From: DASQHY01 sp035602605
GTDB lineage: Bacteria; Acidobacteriota; Terriglobia; Acidiferrales; UBA7541
Direction of reading: 5' to 3'
Length of the DNA stretch: 64,000 nt
NCBI GenBank assembly: GCA_035602605.1
Contig: DATNLZ010000008.1
Span: 91,245-155,244, forward strand
This document shows positions 62,582 through 64,000 of this stretch, in pieces. Position 1 is the stretch's first letter; each line of letters starts with the position of its first letter. The position numbers were made by a program, and so were the translations under genes. The notes beneath the pieces are model-generated. The model made no database searches, had not been told where the DNA came from, and saw only the letters and a program-made list of their open reading frames with translations.

Positions 62582-63823
62582 ATGTCCAAACCAGTTATCG
62601 TCGTGCATTATCACGAGCTCTGGCTAAAAGGACGCAACCGCAACTTTTTCCTCAACAAGCTGCATATAGCCCTGAAACGCTCACTCGACGGTATTCCCTT
62701 TTCTCGTATCGGGCGGCCAGGCGACCGCATGATTGTTGTATTGCAAGAAGAGACCGCGGTCGAAGAAGCGCTGTCGCGCATTGGTCGCGTCTTAGGTGTG
62801 GCCAATTATGCCCTGGCCAGAACGATCGAGCGAACTCCCGAGGCCGCTATGGAAGAGATTTGCGAAGCGGCCTGGCAACAATTTGCGACGCAAGACTTTG
62901 CTACGTTTGCCGTGCGCGCGAAGCGCAGCGACAAATCGTTTCCGCTCAATGCCATGGCGGTTGAATCCCAAGTAGGCCGGTATCTGCTCGACAAACTGCG
63001 TGCGGCCGGACGCGACGTTCGAGTGCGATTAAACGATCCCGAGGTGACTTGCCATATCGAGATAACTCCGGGTCCCGTCCTGGTTTATTCTCGAAAAATT
63101 CCTGGGCCCGGTGGGCTACCCGCGAATAGCGGCGGACGGATGATGTGCCTGCTCTCCGGCGGCTTCGATTCTGCGGTGGCTGCCTACAAAATGATGCGCC
63201 GCGGCGCACATCTTTCCTTCGTCCATTTCTGGGGAGGCGGCGCGCGTGAAGGAGAATCTTCGGTTCACGTGGCGCGTGAGCTCGCAAGACAACTGGTGCC
63301 CTACCAATTCACGGCGCGTCTTCATCTGGTGCCTTTCGAGCCGCTGCAACGCGAGATTGTTCAAGCTGCCCCGGAAACCTATCGAATTCTGCTGTATCGG
63401 CGCCTCATGTTGCGGATTGCGTCGCGGCTGGCACTGCGCGAGCGAGTTCACGCCCTGGTGACCGGCGACAGCCTTGGGCAGGTCGCATCGCAAACGCTGC
63501 AAAACATGGTAGCCGTAGGAGACGCGGTGCGCATGCCGGTGTTCCGCCCGCTGGCCGGCGATGACAAGCTCGAGATCATGGCGCTAGCGCGGAAAATCGG
63601 TACCTATGAAATTTCTGCCGAACCTTTCCACGATTGCTGTCCAGTGTTTATGCCGCGGATTCCGGCGCTTTTTGCATCGCCCGAAGAACTAACCCGCGCC
63701 GAGGCAGCACTCGATATGGAGCAATTGCTGCGCCGCGGCCTGGAAAGCGCGACCATTGAAAAATTCCGCTTGAGCGCCGGCCGCGTCGAGTCAGTCGCCC
63801 CGGTACGCGCCGCCACCGCATAG
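62582..63823 (+). CDS. thiI: tRNA 4-thiouridine synthase ThiI (no rhodanese domain)
   Basis: 413 residues from an ATG, with GGGAG eleven bases upstream and a TATAAT at 62557-62562 that may be a -10. The N-terminal ferredoxin-like/THUMP part is VHYHELWLKGRNRNFFLNKLHIALKRSL followed by FAVRAKRSDKSFPLNAMAVESQVG. The PP-loop is CLLSGGFDSAVAAYKMMRRG. The C-terminal part has VTGDSLGQVASQTLQNM and FHDCCPVFMPRIPALFASPEEL, and the DCC Cys corresponds to the conserved ThiI catalytic-loop cysteine. The rhodanese domain of E. coli ThiI is absent, as in many bacteria. It adds sulfur to U8 of tRNA and may serve thiamine synthesis. Confidence 0.93.
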   Translation: MSKPVIVVHYHELWLKGRNRNFFLNKLHIALKRSLDGIPFSRIGRPGDRMIVVLQEETAVEEALSRIGRVLGVANYALARTIERTPEAAMEEICEAAWQQFATQDFATFAVRAKRSDKSFPLNAMAVESQVGRYLLDKLRAAGRDVRVRLNDPEVTCHIEITPGPVLVYSRKIPGPGGLPANSGGRMMCLLSGGFDSAVAAYKMMRRGAHLSFVHFWGGGAREGESSVHVARELARQLVPYQFTARLHLVPFEPLQREIVQAAPETYRILLYRRLMLRIASRLALRERVHALVTGDSLGQVASQTLQNMVAVGDAVRMPVFRPLAGDDKLEIMALARKIGTYEISAEPFHDCCPVFMPRIPALFASPEELTRAEAALDMEQLLRRGLESATIEKFRLSAGRVESVAPVRAATA

Positions 63824-63865
63824 CAGCGCGCCATCTTCTAATCGAAGCAATCCAAAAATAGAAAA

Positions 63866-63887
63866 GGGGAGATGCCAGCATCTCCCC
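63866..63887 (-). terminator. Hairpin terminator for the minus-strand gene at the right edge
   Basis: A perfect 9-bp stem GGGGAGATG / CATCTCCCC (63866-63874 and 63879-63887) with a short loop. On the minus strand it is followed at once by a TTTT and then TTTTT run (63844-63865), the layout of a rho-independent terminator. It lies between the stop of thiI and the stop of the glycine-rich protein gene. On the plus strand no T-run follows directly, so it mainly serves the minus strand. Confidence 0.75.
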
Positions 63888-63925
63888 GGTCAGAAAATGT
63901 TTGGATGGTTTTAATTCATCAAAAG

Positions 63926-64000
63926 CTACCAGTCGCGGCCACGCCCGCCACCACCTCCACCGCCACCTCCGCGTCCCCCTCCCCCGCCACGCCCGCCACC
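63926..64000 (-). CDS. C-terminal tail of a glycine-rich protein (probably an RNA-binding protein), partial
   Basis: 24 codons and a TAG at 63926-63928. The frame is open through the window edge at 64000. The readable tail is almost all Gly with scattered Arg (GGGRG-type) and ends GRGRDW. Glycine/Arg-rich tails of this kind are common on bacterial RRM-type (RNP-1) proteins, but no RRM is within the window, so this is only likely. Confidence 0.6.
   Translation of the reverse strand, partial: GGGRGGGGGRGGGGGGGGGRGRDW

Overview
The window looks like the chromosome of an Acidobacteriota member, probably Terriglobia. This is inferred from protein families and not from a marker gene. The indicators are a large SBBP-repeat secreted protein with a choice-of-anchor-D domain and a hydrophobic C-terminal segment followed by a GCGG motif, a GWxTD-domain protein next to a carboxypeptidase-regulatory/beta-barrel protein, and a DNRLRE-domain secreted protein. 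Many genes appear to use TTG or GTG starts. Nearly everything up to 58 kb is read leftward (minus strand).

Region by region: 1-7 kb holds the start of a DNRLRE surface protein running off the left edge, a sigma-54 response regulator and the SBBP-repeat protein. 7.2-11.2 kb is a compact lasso-peptide locus: RRE protein (B1), transglutaminase-like leader peptidase (B2), asparagine-synthetase-like cyclase (C), a 51-residue precursor too short for ordinary ORF calling (8325-8480), and an HPr-kinase-like protein. No transporter is visible. 11.6-48.2 kb is a very large exopolysaccharide locus. It has many glycosyltransferases and methyltransferases, an acyltransferase, two tandem CDP-sugar-epimerase-like genes, a further SDR epimerase and GDP-fucose synthesis genes (gmd, fcl). 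It also has a Wzx flippase, two O-antigen-polymerase/ligase-like proteins, a Wzc-type tyrosine autokinase, a Wza-type export protein, GT-C-type membrane proteins and a fatty-acid desaturase. Together these make a Wzx/Wzy-type assembly line, but no priming glycosyltransferase is in the window. Two diverged copies of a roughly 320-bp noncoding repeat (38.6 and 48.3 kb) sit just upstream of the first genes of two sub-operons.

49.7-57.7 kb holds a regulatory/envelope block: GWxTD protein, outer-membrane-like protein, a PDZ plus multi-TM histidine kinase and its sigma-54 response regulator, whose GAFTGA loop reads GAFTSA. 58.3-60.5 kb is an oxidative-stress/iron module: an OxyR-type regulator with both redox cysteines, a close match to an OxyR operator in the divergent intergenic region, a DpsL-type ferritin-like protein and a 2Fe-2S ferredoxin. 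60.6-64 kb has an MFS transporter, a small protein with an L13e-like domain, thiI, and the glycine-rich tail of a probable RNA-binding protein at the right edge.

No rRNA, tRNA, CRISPR array or intact insertion sequence was recognised. All family calls come from reading motifs by eye. No database search was run.
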